Below, one piece after another: positions 51,818-60,378 of a DNA stretch of 64,000 nucleotides. The stretch is from Lachnospiraceae bacterium (GTDB taxonomy: Bacteria; Bacillota; Clostridia; Lachnospirales; Lachnospiraceae). The notes beneath the pieces were generated by a model. The model was not told the DNA's origin and did no database searches. It saw only the letters and a list, made by a program, of their open reading frames with translations. The DNA lies in assembly GCA_910574865.1 (NCBI GenBank), contig CAJTDN010000009.1, forward strand, positions 174,413-238,412, in the 5' to 3' direction. A program made the translations under genes and the position numbers. Numbering within the stretch: position 1 is the stretch's first letter; each line of letters opens with the position of its first letter.

Positions 51818-53218
51818 ATGAATGAAAAGAACGAAACAAGGAAGTTTGGTTTGCGGGACAAGATTGGCTATGCCCTGGGCGACGCAGGTAACGACTTGAC
51901 GCTGATGATGCTGCAAAGTTATTTGCTGGTGTTTTACACCAAGGTGCTGGGCGTGTCGGGGGCGGTGATCGGGACGATGTTTTTGGTCACTAAGTTCGTG
52001 GACGCGTTTACCGACACGGCGATGGGGCGTATCATTGACACGCACACGGACAAGAACGGGGATCGGTTCCGCCCATGGATCCGCCGCTTCGCGATTCCGG
52101 TCGTGGTGGCGAGCGTGCTGATTTACAACATTTTCATCGAGGGATGGCCGATGTGGGCGAAAATCGCCTATGTGACGGTGGTGTATTTGATTTATGGGTC
52201 GGTCTGCTACACGGGTATCAATATTCCGTATGGCGCGATGGCGGCGGTCTTGTCACCGGACCCGAAGGACAAGACCAGTCTCTCGACGTTCCGCAGCGTC
52301 GGCGCGTTGGTCGCCGGCATGGTCATCGGCATCGTGATTCCGCAGTTCGTCTACACCAAGGACGCGGCGGGAAACGACATTGCCAACGGGCCGCGTTTCC
52401 CAATCCTGGCCATCGTGTTCGGACTTCTGGCCATCTTGTGTTATTACTTGTGTTACAAGTGGTCGGTGGAGCGCATCCATGTGCCGAACAAAAAGACGGA
52501 AGAGGGTGGAAGCAGCTTGTGGTCGTCGGTAAAACAAGTGTGCAGCGACCGGGCGATTTTGTCAATCATCCTGATTAGCATCTGCATTTTTGCGGCCATG
52601 GGGGTCATCCAGTCATTGAACCAGTATTTGTTTCTGGACTATTTTAAAAATACGTCCATCATTTCGCTGGCGAGCCTGGTCATGCTGGTCTCGATGATAC
52701 TGGTGGCGCCGTTTGCCACCAAACTGAGCATGAAGTTTGGCAAGAAGGAAATCAGCATGGTGGGAATGGGTGCCGCGTCCGTGGTTTATGTCGTGGTATT
52801 TATCACGAGGACGAAGAACCCCGTCATTTATATTGCGGCCATGCTGGTTGCCTATATCGGGCTGGGGCTTTTCACCATGGTGAGTTGGGCGATGATCAGC
52901 GACTGCATCGACAATTATTATGTCGCGTATGGTGAGCGGGCGGACGGGACGATTTACGCCATGTACAGTTTTATCAAGAAGCTTGCGGGGGCGGTGACCG
53001 GCAGCATCGGCGCGTGGGCGCTTTCGGGAATCGGTTACGACAACATGGCGGCCGTGCAGACCGAGGCCGTGAGCAATTCCATTTTCAACGTGACGCTGTT
53101 AATACCGGCCGTGTTCATGCTTGCCACGTTTTTGCTGCTCGCGTTCATGTACCCGCTGACGAGGGCCAAGGTGGAGGCGAACGCCGCGAAGATGAGAGAA
53201 CTGGCAGAGAAAAAATGA
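51818..53218 (+). CDS. GPH-family (glycoside-pentoside-hexuronide) cation symporter
   Basis: 466 residues, twelve membrane helices. GPH/MFS_2 landmarks: IGYALGDAGNDLTLMMLQSY at the N-terminus, KFVDAFTDTAMGRIIDTHTD, and GINIPYGAMAAVLSPDPKDK. Imports a pentoside, glucoside or hexuronide with Na+ or H+. AAAGGA and AGAGAGGAAG lie before ATG 51818. The CE15-like gene follows 15 nt after the stop, so both are in one transcript, probably under the divergent AraC regulator. The long structured leader upstream is unusual. Confidence 0.93.
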   Translation: MNEKNETRKFGLRDKIGYALGDAGNDLTLMMLQSYLLVFYTKVLGVSGAVIGTMFLVTKFVDAFTDTAMGRIIDTHTDKNGDRFRPWIRRFAIPVVVASVLIYNIFIEGWPMWAKIAYVTVVYLIYGSVCYTGINIPYGAMAAVLSPDPKDKTSLSTFRSVGALVAGMVIGIVIPQFVYTKDAAGNDIANGPRFPILAIVFGLLAILCYYLCYKWSVERIHVPNKKTEEGGSSLWSSVKQVCSDRAILSIILISICIFAAMGVIQSLNQYLFLDYFKNTSIISLASLVMLVSMILVAPFATKLSMKFGKKEISMVGMGAASVVYVVVFITRTKNPVIYIAAMLVAYIGLGLFTMVSWAMISDCIDNYYVAYGERADGTIYAMYSFIKKLAGAVTGSIGAWALSGIGYDNMAAVQTEAVSNSIFNVTLLIPAVFMLATFLLLAFMYPLTRAKVEANAAKMRELAEKK

Positions 53219-53233
53219 CGGGAGGAATGAGAC

Positions 53234-54574
53234 GTGTATCAGACGGAAATGAAGATTCCTGACGTTTTAGAGGGGTGCGGCTCGATAGAACAATGGCGGA
53301 AAAAAAGGAAAAGGATTTTGGCGGATTTCGCGGCCGTTGAATACGGGGAAAGGCCTCAATTTCCATACGAAGTTTCCTGGAACGAGCTTGTGCGGGAAAC
53401 AATCGGGGAATTGGAGGCCACCCGCCTTCGCGCGGAAATCACCGTGAAGACGGAGCTTGGCGGCGTGACGTTCCCGGTGACGGTGTTCGTTCCAAGGCAA
53501 GGCGAAGGGGGCGCGGACTCGGGCGGAAAGGTTCCGGCGGCGGTGTTGATTTGCAGCCAGTCGAAGTCGCCGCAGCCGATGAAGATGCCGCCCCAGATGG
53601 AGGGAAAGTCGGTGCCGGAGATGGTGGAGATGTTTTCCGGGATGTTGAAACAGTTTGGCGTGGTGATGGAGCAGTCGCCGCTTGAAATGTTGGCGGGCAT
53701 GGCCGGGCAGTCGCCAAGCGGCGCGCCTGCGGCAGGCGGGAAAGCGGACGGCGGCACCTTTGACGTTTCTCCGAAAGCGCCATCGGCCATGCCGGGACTG
53801 GGCACGTCCGTGCCGCTCGACCTTGACAAGGACTATGACAACGGGCACTGGCCGGTGCGGGAAATGATGAAGCGGGGGATGGCCCTGGTTGGTTTTTACG
53901 CGAATGACGTGGAGAAGGACGACGCGTCCGTTTACCCAAGCGGCCTGGCGAAGATTTTCGGCACGAAAAAGGAGCGGGCAGGTTCGGAGTGGGGCATTCT
54001 CGCCGTGTGGGCCTTTGCTGCCTCGTGCGTGATGGATTACGTGCAGTCCGTTGCGGAGATTGACGGGAAACGGGTGGCCGTCGCCGGACACAGCCGTTGC
54101 GGCAAGGCGGCGCTTTGGTGCGGCGCGCTCGACGAGCGGTTCGCGGCAGTCATGCCAAACGGTTCGGGCTGTTGCGGCGCGGCGCTCTTGCGCGGGAAGA
54201 CGGGAGAGAACCTGGCAAGCATCCAGGCCTTTTTCCCGCATTGGTTCGCCCCGGCATTCAAACAGTATAGGGGAAGAGAGGGCGAATTGCCGTTTGACCA
54301 GCATTTTCTTCTGGCCGCCGTGGCACCGCGCGTGTTACAAGTGGGAAGCGGCAGTGAGGACTTTTGGGCCGATCCGGACGGCGAGCACTATGCCACGTGC
54401 CTTGCCTCGAAAGTGTGGGAACTGTATGGAAACGGGGCGTTTTCCGAGGAAAGGCCGGGGGAGGACGAGATGGCCGTAAGCGGCAAGGTCGGCCATCATT
54501 TGAGGAAGGGGCCGCACAAATTGGACGTGTTTGATTGGATGTGCCTGGCCACGCACGTGACGTCGGAGACGTAG
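53234..54574 (+). CDS. Glucuronoyl esterase-like protein (carbohydrate esterase family 15)
   Basis: 446 residues, alpha/beta hydrolase. Nucleophile elbow VAGHSRCGKAA with Ser near residue 287, NGSGCCG, and a late SEDFWADPDGE with catalytic His in KVGHHLRKGPHK. No signal peptide, so it would act inside the cell on imported oligosaccharides, cleaving glucuronoyl-lignin type esters or related uronate esters. GTG 53234 with GGAGGA 7 nt upstream. Residues about 105-195 are an odd Met/Pro/Gly-rich insertion (e.g. PMKMPPQMEGKSVPEM) not typical of the family. Co-transcribed with the GPH transporter. Confidence 0.85.
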   Translation: MYQTEMKIPDVLEGCGSIEQWRKKRKRILADFAAVEYGERPQFPYEVSWNELVRETIGELEATRLRAEITVKTELGGVTFPVTVFVPRQGEGGADSGGKVPAAVLICSQSKSPQPMKMPPQMEGKSVPEMVEMFSGMLKQFGVVMEQSPLEMLAGMAGQSPSGAPAAGGKADGGTFDVSPKAPSAMPGLGTSVPLDLDKDYDNGHWPVREMMKRGMALVGFYANDVEKDDASVYPSGLAKIFGTKKERAGSEWGILAVWAFAASCVMDYVQSVAEIDGKRVAVAGHSRCGKAALWCGALDERFAAVMPNGSGCCGAALLRGKTGENLASIQAFFPHWFAPAFKQYRGREGELPFDQHFLLAAVAPRVLQVGSGSEDFWADPDGEHYATCLASKVWELYGNGAFSEERPGEDEMAVSGKVGHHLRKGPHKLDVFDWMCLATHVTSET

Positions 54575-54761
54575 GCCGCATGGGGACTTGTGCCCAAGGC
54601 GGGATTTCCCCGCGTCGTGGACAAGGCCGAATCTCCCCTTCGTTCGAAACGAGGGGTACCCTGCCTGCGGGCGGGAAACGCGCGGGTATTTGATGCTTAA
54701 GAAATTCTCAATATTTCCATCAAAAAATAATAAGTAAACCACAAAAGAATCGCAAAGGAAA

Positions 54762-54806
54762 AAATCCCTTGCCATGATATAGTTATCATATCGTGGCAGG
54801 GGATTT
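54762..54806 (+). terminator. Long hairpin before the vanG-like operon
   Basis: AAATCCCTTGCCATGATAT pairs with ATATCGTGGCAGGGGATTT (two G-U pairs in RNA, 7-nt loop). T-run is weak. It lies 30 nt before the ligase start, so it may be an attenuator. A further hairpin CCCCTTCGTT/AACGAGGGG lies at about 54636-54657; otherwise 54575-54836 is empty. Confidence 0.55.
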
Positions 54807-54836
54807 ATTTATGAACGAAAAGGAGAAAAGGATAAA

Positions 54837-56033
54837 ATGTCAAGTCAGGACAAGCGAAAAAAGAATATAGCGATTATGTTTGGGGGATGTTCCTCGGAAT
54901 ACGGCGTGTCGTTGGAGTCGTCGTCCGCGGTCATTCGGAATTTGAATAGGGAAAAATACAACCCGGTCTTAATCGGAATCACGCGGGAAGGGGAATGGTT
55001 TCATTTTACGGGCGAGGTAGGGAAAATTGCCGCCGACACGTGGTGCAATGAGAAGGACTGCCTTCCGGCGGTGCTGTCGCCGAATCCGAAGAAAAAGGCA
55101 TTGCTGGTATTTGACGAAAACGGCGTGAAGGAAATAGGTCTGGATGCGGCATTTCCTGTGATGCACGGGAAGAACGGGGAGGACGGAACGCTCCAGGGCC
55201 TGCTCGAACTGGCGCAGATTCCGCTCGTCGGCTGCAGCACGTTGGCGTCGGCGTTGTGCATGGACAAGGACCGGGCTCACAAGCTGGTACAAATGGCAGG
55301 AATCCGCGTGCCGCAGGCGACCGTGCTGGAAAGGCGGAATGTGGGAAGCGGACAAGAGGACAAAGAGGTACGGGAGGCATCCGCCGCGCAGGCGGGGAAG
55401 GGTTCATGCAAGGCGCGGGTGGAGATGGATTCATGTAAGGCGCGGGTGGAGATGGATTCGTGCGAGGCGCGTGCCGCGCGGGATTTTGCGAAGTTGATAG
55501 GGTTCCCCATTTTCGTCAAGCCGGTCAAGGCAGGTTCGTCTTACGGGGTGACGAAGGTGATGGACGAGGGAGAATTGTTGCCGGCGTTGGAGTTGGCTTT
55601 TCAATATGACAATCAAGTAATCCTGGAAGAAAACATTGACGGCTTCGAGGTGGGCTGCGCGGTTTTGGGAACGGAGGAACTCCTCGTCGGCGAGGTGGAC
55701 GAGATTGAATTGTCCGGCGGATTTTTTGATTTCACGGAAAAATACACGCTCAAGACCTCGGCCATCCATGTGCCGGCCCGGATTTCAAAGGAGAAGGCTA
55801 AAGAGGTAAAAGAGGCGGCGAGGAAAATTTACCGCGCCTTGGGCTGTAACGGCTTTGCCCGGGTCGACATGTTCTTGATGCCGTGTGGCGAAATCGTGTT
55901 TAACGAGGTGAACACGATTCCCGGATTTACGGAACACAGCCGTTACCCGGGAATGATGAAAGCGGCCGGGATTCCATTCGCGGAAATCGTGGAACGTGTC
56001 GTCGGGGCGGTTTTTGACGGAGGTGGAAGATGA
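54837..56033 (+). CDS. vanG: D-alanine--D-alanine/D-serine ligase, VanG-like
   Basis: 398 residues, ATP-grasp ligase. Landmarks: FGGCSSEYGVSLESS, FPVMHGKNGEDGTLQG, FVKPVKAGSSYGV, EKYTLKTSAIHVPARI and FNEVNTIPGFTEHSRYP, the last two as I recall from VanG-type ligases. These make D-Ala-D-Ser peptidoglycan ends; a D-Ala-D-Ala activity cannot be excluded. AAGGAGAAAAGG precedes ATG 54837. The VanXY-like and VanT-like genes follow in order. An in-frame 9-residue tandem repeat (SCKARVEMD) lies at residues about 190-215, in a surface-loop position between domains. Confidence 0.88.
   Translation: MSSQDKRKKNIAIMFGGCSSEYGVSLESSSAVIRNLNREKYNPVLIGITREGEWFHFTGEVGKIAADTWCNEKDCLPAVLSPNPKKKALLVFDENGVKEIGLDAAFPVMHGKNGEDGTLQGLLELAQIPLVGCSTLASALCMDKDRAHKLVQMAGIRVPQATVLERRNVGSGQEDKEVREASAAQAGKGSCKARVEMDSCKARVEMDSCEARAARDFAKLIGFPIFVKPVKAGSSYGVTKVMDEGELLPALELAFQYDNQVILEENIDGFEVGCAVLGTEELLVGEVDEIELSGGFFDFTEKYTLKTSAIHVPARISKEKAKEVKEAARKIYRALGCNGFARVDMFLMPCGEIVFNEVNTIPGFTEHSRYPGMMKAAGIPFAEIVERVVGAVFDGGGR
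55403..55480 (+). repeat. 27-bp tandem repeat inside the ligase gene
   Basis: Units start at 55403, 55430 and 55457 (third diverged). Core TCATGCAAGGCGCGGGTGG. Translates to SCKARVEMD twice and SCEARAARD once; the frame is kept. Confidence 0.9.
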
Positions 56034-56818
56034 AAAGAATCATGCTTACGGGGAACCAGGTCTTTCGGGGGGAGCTGATTTTGGTAAACGCGGATCATGC
56101 ATACCGCGGGAACACCAGGCGAAAACGGGTGGACATGGGAGGCACGGCGTTGGCCGAGGTGGCGGCGGATGCCTTGTGCGCGGCAATGGAAAAACTGGGC
56201 GGTTGGGAAAAAATCGCGGCGGTCAGCGGCTGGCGTTCGTTCAAGGAGCAACAGGAAATATGGGACGAATCCATGCGCGAAAACGGGGAGGCGTTCACCA
56301 AGAAATACGTGGCGGTGCCGGGACACAGCGAGCACCAGACCGGGTTGGCGATTGACCTGGGGCTTCGTAAGGAGGAGATTGACTTCATCCGCCCCGACTT
56401 CCCTTACGAGGGCATTTGCCAGACGTTTCGGGAAAATGCGGCGAAATATGGTTTCGTGGAGCGTTACCCGGCGGGAAAGGAAAACGTCACCGGAATCGGG
56501 CATGAGCCGTGGCATTTTCGCTATGTGGGAGCGGTTCACGCCTCTCTCATGCAAAAAGAAGCATTGGTCATGGAAGAATACGTTCCTTATCTTAAGCGTT
56601 TCATCCATGGAGAAACTCCCCGTAAAATGGAATTGGACGGGCGCGAGGTGCTGGTTTCGTTTCAAAAGGCGGAGGCGTTCGGCCCGACGGAAATCGAGGT
56701 GGACGAGCGGGCGGAGGTGTCCGTGTCGGGAAACAACGTGGATGGGTTCGTGGTCGTGCAATATATCAGATGTGGAATGACTCGCGACCGTGCAATAAGT
56801 AAATTGAACGTGGTTTGA
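56030..56818 (+). CDS. vanXY: D,D-dipeptidase/carboxypeptidase, VanXY-like (M15B)
   Basis: 262 residues, no signal peptide. Zinc peptidase motifs: GHSEHQTGLAIDLG (His and Asp ligands, SxHxxGxAxD pattern) near residues 104-117 and GIGHEPWHFRYVG with catalytic Glu and His ligand near 160. Removes D-Ala-D-Ala dipeptide and terminal D-Ala so that D-Ala-D-Ser ends prevail. ATG overlaps the ligase stop by 4 nt. The last about 20 residues look unlike the family and may be a run-on tail. Confidence 0.87.
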   Translation: MKRIMLTGNQVFRGELILVNADHAYRGNTRRKRVDMGGTALAEVAADALCAAMEKLGGWEKIAAVSGWRSFKEQQEIWDESMRENGEAFTKKYVAVPGHSEHQTGLAIDLGLRKEEIDFIRPDFPYEGICQTFRENAAKYGFVERYPAGKENVTGIGHEPWHFRYVGAVHASLMQKEALVMEEYVPYLKRFIHGETPRKMELDGREVLVSFQKAEAFGPTEIEVDERAEVSVSGNNVDGFVVVQYIRCGMTRDRAISKLNVV

Positions 56819-56863
56819 AATCAAAATGGTTTTTAAGTATGAATGGCAAGGAGAAGAGGGAAG

Positions 56864-58009
56864 ATGAGTGCGAGGAGGGAGTATGGCGGGTTGGACCGGG
56901 CTCGTTGCGTGGCGGCCGCGCTGGTGGTGGCAATCCACACATATCCACTTTTGGGAATGAACGAAGGGGCGGACTTTTTCCTGACCCGCGTGTTGGCGCG
57001 GGTGGCCGTCCCGTTCTTCTTGATGGTGACGGGGCAGTTCGTGGTGGCAAGAGTGTGGCACGGTGGGGAAAGCGCGCGGCGGTATTTGATGAAATATGTC
57101 CGTAAAATGTCGCTTTTATATGGTTGTTTCATCGTTCTATACCTGCCGGTCGGAATTTACGCGGGACATTATAAAGGGATGACGCCCATGGGATGGCTTC
57201 GGGCCATTTTGTTTGACGGGACGTTTTACCACCTCTGGTATTTCCCGGCATGCATCATGGGCGTGCTGCTCGTGTATGGCCTGCGGAAAATATTGTCGGC
57301 AAGGCAAGTGCTGGCCGTGTCGGCGGTCTTGTACGTGTTCGGCCTTTTGGGGGACGGTTATTATGGAATCGCGGCGGCGGTTCCGATATTGGACAAAATA
57401 TACGAAGGGATATTTGTCATATCGTCCCATACGAGGAACGGGGTCTTCATGGCTCCCATATTTTTGACGCTGGGGGCGATGTTGGGCGCGAAAGCCGACA
57501 AGGACAGAAAAGCGGGGAAAACGGGCAGGAAGACGGGGCGACGCGGGAAAGAGCGGACGATTTTGTTGGCCTTTATGTTAATTTCCGTGTTCATCCTTAT
57601 GACGATGGAGGCATTTTTGCTGAGGCAATTTGAGATGCAGCGGCATGACAGCATGTATTTGCTGCTGGTTCCGGTGATGGTGCTTCTCTATCAGCTTTTA
57701 TTACGATGGGAGGCAAGACCGTGGCCGGCGCTTCGGGACGTCGCGTTATGGATTTACGTGATTCATCCGGGAATCATCGTGGTGGTGCGGGGGGCCGCGA
57801 AAGTATTGAACCAGACGAAGATTTTGGTAGACGACAATCTGGTACATTATCTGGTCGTGCTCTTGTTGTCATTTGCCGTATCGGTGGCGGCGGCCGTCCT
57901 GGTTCCGATAGTGAAGGACTTTACCGTGGGATTCTTGGCCGGCTTGAGAGAGGACGGGACGCGGCGGATGAGGGGAAAAACAGATTTGGAAGCGAGGAAA
58001 CGGACATGA
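56864..58009 (+). CDS. Acyltransferase-3-family membrane protein (VanT membrane domain as a separate gene)
   Basis: 381 residues, about ten membrane helices. LDRARCVAAALVVAIHTYPL and VAVPFFLMVTGQF match the N-terminal membrane domain of VanT serine racemases. ATG 56864 chosen since AGAGGG is just upstream; ATG 56843 has no SD. The stop (TGA 58007-58009) overlaps the start of the racemase gene (ATGA). In VanT these two domains are one polypeptide. In VanT the domain is thought to take up L-Ser; that role here is inferred. Confidence 0.82.
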   Translation: MSARREYGGLDRARCVAAALVVAIHTYPLLGMNEGADFFLTRVLARVAVPFFLMVTGQFVVARVWHGGESARRYLMKYVRKMSLLYGCFIVLYLPVGIYAGHYKGMTPMGWLRAILFDGTFYHLWYFPACIMGVLLVYGLRKILSARQVLAVSAVLYVFGLLGDGYYGIAAAVPILDKIYEGIFVISSHTRNGVFMAPIFLTLGAMLGAKADKDRKAGKTGRKTGRRGKERTILLAFMLISVFILMTMEAFLLRQFEMQRHDSMYLLLVPVMVLLYQLLLRWEARPWPALRDVALWIYVIHPGIIVVVRGAAKVLNQTKILVDDNLVHYLVVLLLSFAVSVAAAVLVPIVKDFTVGFLAGLREDGTRRMRGKTDLEARKRT

Positions 58010-59145
58010 CGGCGGAAATGCGAAATGAATTGTGTGACCGGGCGTGGATTGAATTGGATTACGAGGCATTGCGGCACAACGTGGAGTTTTTTAAGGGCAG
58101 GTTGCCGAAGGAATGCCGCCTGATGCCGGCAATCAAGGCAGACGCGTATGGCCACGGGGCAATCCTTATGGGACGGGAATTGAACCGCCTGGGAGTGGAC
58201 GCGTTTTGCGTGGCCTGCGTGGAAGAGGGCATCGAGCTTAGGCGGGCGGGGGTCAAAGGCGAAATATTGATCCTGGGCTACACGCATCCGTCCCGCTTCG
58301 ACATGCTGGGCAAATATCATCTCGCGCAGGCAGTTGTCGATTATGACTACGCGAGGGAGCTAAATCGGTTCGGGAAAACGGTCCATGTGCATGTGGCGGT
58401 TGATACGGGCATGCACAGGCTCGGGGAGCGCAGTGAGAATATAGAACGCATTTGTGCCATTTATGGAATGAAGAATCTAATCGCTGACGGCATTTTCAGC
58501 CATTTGTGTGCGACGGACGTGGTGGCGGCGCGGGAACAGGCCTATACGCGGCGGCAGGTGGAAGAATTCGGGCACGTGGTAGAGGAATTGGAAAAACGTG
58601 GCTGCCGTTGTGGAAAAGTCCATTTGCTGTCCAGTTACGGAATGATGAATTACCCGCAGTTCGCAGGTGACTACGCGCGGGTCGGAATCGCGCTATATGG
58701 GCTTTTGAGCACGGAAGAAGACGGCGCCGCGTGGGAAGGATGCCTGCGGCCGGTACTGTCATTGAAGGCGCGGGTGGCCTCCGTGCGGAAGCTGTACGCG
58801 GGGGAGCATGCGGGGTACGGGATGCAGTTCGAGGCGGTGGGGGACACCCGCGTGGCGACCGTCTGCATCGGTTACGCGGACGGGGTGCCGCGGGAGTTGT
58901 CTAATGGCCGGGGTGAGGCGCTGGTGCGTGGAACGCGGGTTCCGATTATCGGGAGGGTCTGCATGGATCAGCTGATGCTCGACGTGGGCGGCGTGCCGGA
59001 GGTCCGCGCCGGGGACGAGGCGGTATTTATCGGCAAGTCATATGGTGAACGGATTACCGCCGGGGAAGTGGCCGCGCGGTGCGAAACGATCACGAACGAG
59101 GTGTTGAGCCGCCTGGGGGCGAGGCTGCGGCGGGTGGTGGCGTAG
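58006..59145 (+). CDS. Alanine/serine racemase (VanT racemase domain as a separate gene)
   Basis: 379 residues, PLP-dependent racemase. PLP-Lys in AIKADAYGHGA near residue 40, RVGIALYGLL, catalytic Tyr region AGYGMQF, and CMDQLMLDV. ATG 58006 overlaps the upstream stop. No membrane segment, so soluble. With the ligase and VanXY it should supply D-Ser (or D-Ala); the sequence alone does not fix the substrate. A GC-rich terminator follows about 60 nt later. Confidence 0.9.
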   Translation: MTAEMRNELCDRAWIELDYEALRHNVEFFKGRLPKECRLMPAIKADAYGHGAILMGRELNRLGVDAFCVACVEEGIELRRAGVKGEILILGYTHPSRFDMLGKYHLAQAVVDYDYARELNRFGKTVHVHVAVDTGMHRLGERSENIERICAIYGMKNLIADGIFSHLCATDVVAAREQAYTRRQVEEFGHVVEELEKRGCRCGKVHLLSSYGMMNYPQFAGDYARVGIALYGLLSTEEDGAAWEGCLRPVLSLKARVASVRKLYAGEHAGYGMQFEAVGDTRVATVCIGYADGVPRELSNGRGEALVRGTRVPIIGRVCMDQLMLDVGGVPEVRAGDEAVFIGKSYGERITAGEVAARCETITNEVLSRLGARLRRVVA

Positions 59146-59207
59146 CCTGCGGGAAAAGTTCTTCTTTGTAAATGGTCTTCTGGCGTCGGTGTACGGAAGG
59201 CGTGTTG

Positions 59208-59238
59208 CCCCGGGCCGTGGCCCGGGGTGAGATTTTTT
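59208..59238 (+). terminator. Rho-independent terminator of the vanG-like operon
   Basis: Perfect CCCCGGGCC-gt-GGCCCGGGG followed by TTTTTT. Confidence 0.9.
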
Positions 59239-59257
59239 CGGTAAAATAAAAAAATAA

Positions 59258-59286
59258 TTGACAACCGCCAGGCCGTGTACTATAAT
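59258..59286 (+). promoter_or_regulatory. Promoter of rplM-rpsI
   Basis: Consensus TTGACA and TATAAT with 17-nt spacing, about 115 nt before rplM. Confidence 0.93.
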
Positions 59287-59292
59287 ATTACA

Positions 59293-59401
59293 GCATGACA
59301 AAAGGGAGAAACAATATTCGCCATAGCCCCGGAGGATATTGCTTTCATATAAAGACATGAAACAAGGCAAGTTGGATTAAAAATAGTAGGAGGAACACCC
59401 C
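59293..59401 (+). promoter_or_regulatory. rplM leader, candidate L13 autoregulatory RNA
   Basis: About 110 nt of leader precede rplM. Firmicute L13 operons commonly carry an autoregulatory leader; the position fits, but I could not draw a convincing structure by eye. Confidence 0.3.
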
Positions 59402-59830
59402 ATGAAAACGTATATGGCTAACCCAGACAAGATTGAGAGAAAATGGTACCTGGTTGACGCGCAGGGACTCACGTTGGGACGCATGGCATCCGAAGTCGCG
59501 AAGGTGCTGAGAGGCAAGAACAAGCCGGAGTTCACGCCGCACGTCGATACCGGTGATTACGTGGTGATTGTAAACGCCGAGAAGGTAAAGGTCACGGGTA
59601 AGAAACTGAAACAGAAGATTTATTACAACCATTCCGACTATGTTGGCGGCATGAGGGAGACGACGTTGTCGGACATGATGCAGAAGAAGCCGGAAAGGGT
59701 CGTGGAACTCGCCGTGAAGGGCATGCTCCCGAAGGGACCTTTGGGACGGGAAATGATTAAGAAGCTTCACGTATATGCGGGACCGGAGCACAAGCAGCAG
59801 GCTCAGAAGCCGGAAGCACTGACATTTTAA
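59402..59830 (+). CDS. rplM: Large-subunit ribosomal protein L13 (uL13)
   Basis: 142 residues, normal length. Landmarks [17 protein letters not shown] and the signature region [20 protein letters not shown]. Assembles early on 23S rRNA. AGGAGG precedes ATG 59402. rpsI follows 26 nt later in the universal rplM-rpsI pair. Confidence 0.99.
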   Translation: MKTYMANPDKIERKWYLVDAQGLTLGRMASEVAKVLRGKNKPEFTPHVDTGDYVVIVNAEKVKVTGKKLKQKIYYNHSDYVGGMRETTLSDMMQKKPERVVELAVKGMLPKGPLGREMIKKLHVYAGPEHKQQAQKPEALTF

Positions 59831-59856
59831 GGAAAGGTTGAAGGGAGGACATAACC

Positions 59857-60249
59857 GTGGCTAATACAAAATATTACGGAACAGGAAGAAGAAAAAAATC
59901 AATCGCAAGAGTGTACCTTGTACCGGGAACGGGCAAGATTACGATTAATAAAAGAGACATCGACGAGTACCTCGGACTGGAGACGCTGAAGGTCGTCGTG
60001 CGCCAGCCGCTCGTGGCGACGGACACGCTTGACAAGTTCGACGTGCTGGTGAACGTAAAAGGTGGTGGATATACCGGACAGGCCGGTGCCATCCGCCATG
60101 GCATCGCCAGGGCGTTGCTTGAGGCGGACGGAGATTATAGGCAGGTATTGAAAAAGGCCGGATACCTGACCCGCGACCCGCGTATGAAGGAGCGTAAGAA
60201 GTACGGCCTCAAAGCGGCCCGTCGCGCTCCGCAGTTCAGCAAGCGTTAA
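59857..60249 (+). CDS. rpsI: Small-subunit ribosomal protein S9 (uS9)
   Basis: 130 residues. [19 protein letters not shown] at the N-terminus and the conserved C-terminus RRAPQFSKR, whose end reaches the P-site tRNA. GTG start 59857 with GGGAGGA upstream. The C-terminus is intact although a mobile element begins about 130 nt downstream. Confidence 0.99.
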   Translation: MANTKYYGTGRRKKSIARVYLVPGTGKITINKRDIDEYLGLETLKVVVRQPLVATDTLDKFDVLVNVKGGGYTGQAGAIRHGIARALLEADGDYRQVLKKAGYLTRDPRMKERKKYGLKAARRAPQFSKR

Positions 60250-60332
60250 TCGGCTGTTCAAACCGTATCAAAATTGCTCAAAAACCCCGGAAAATCAAAT
60301 GTTTACGGTTAGAGGGAAGTAATTTCAGATTA

Positions 60333-60372
60333 GGCGGTATAGCCCCAATTACAAGGGCTGTACCGTCTTTTT
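60333..60372 (+). terminator. Terminator at the rpsI/element boundary
   Basis: GGCGGTATAGCCC pairs with GGGCTGTACCGTC (two wobble pairs) followed by TTTTT. It serves rplM-rpsI or is the element's own edge. Confidence 0.8.
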
Positions 60373-60378
60373 GAGTTC

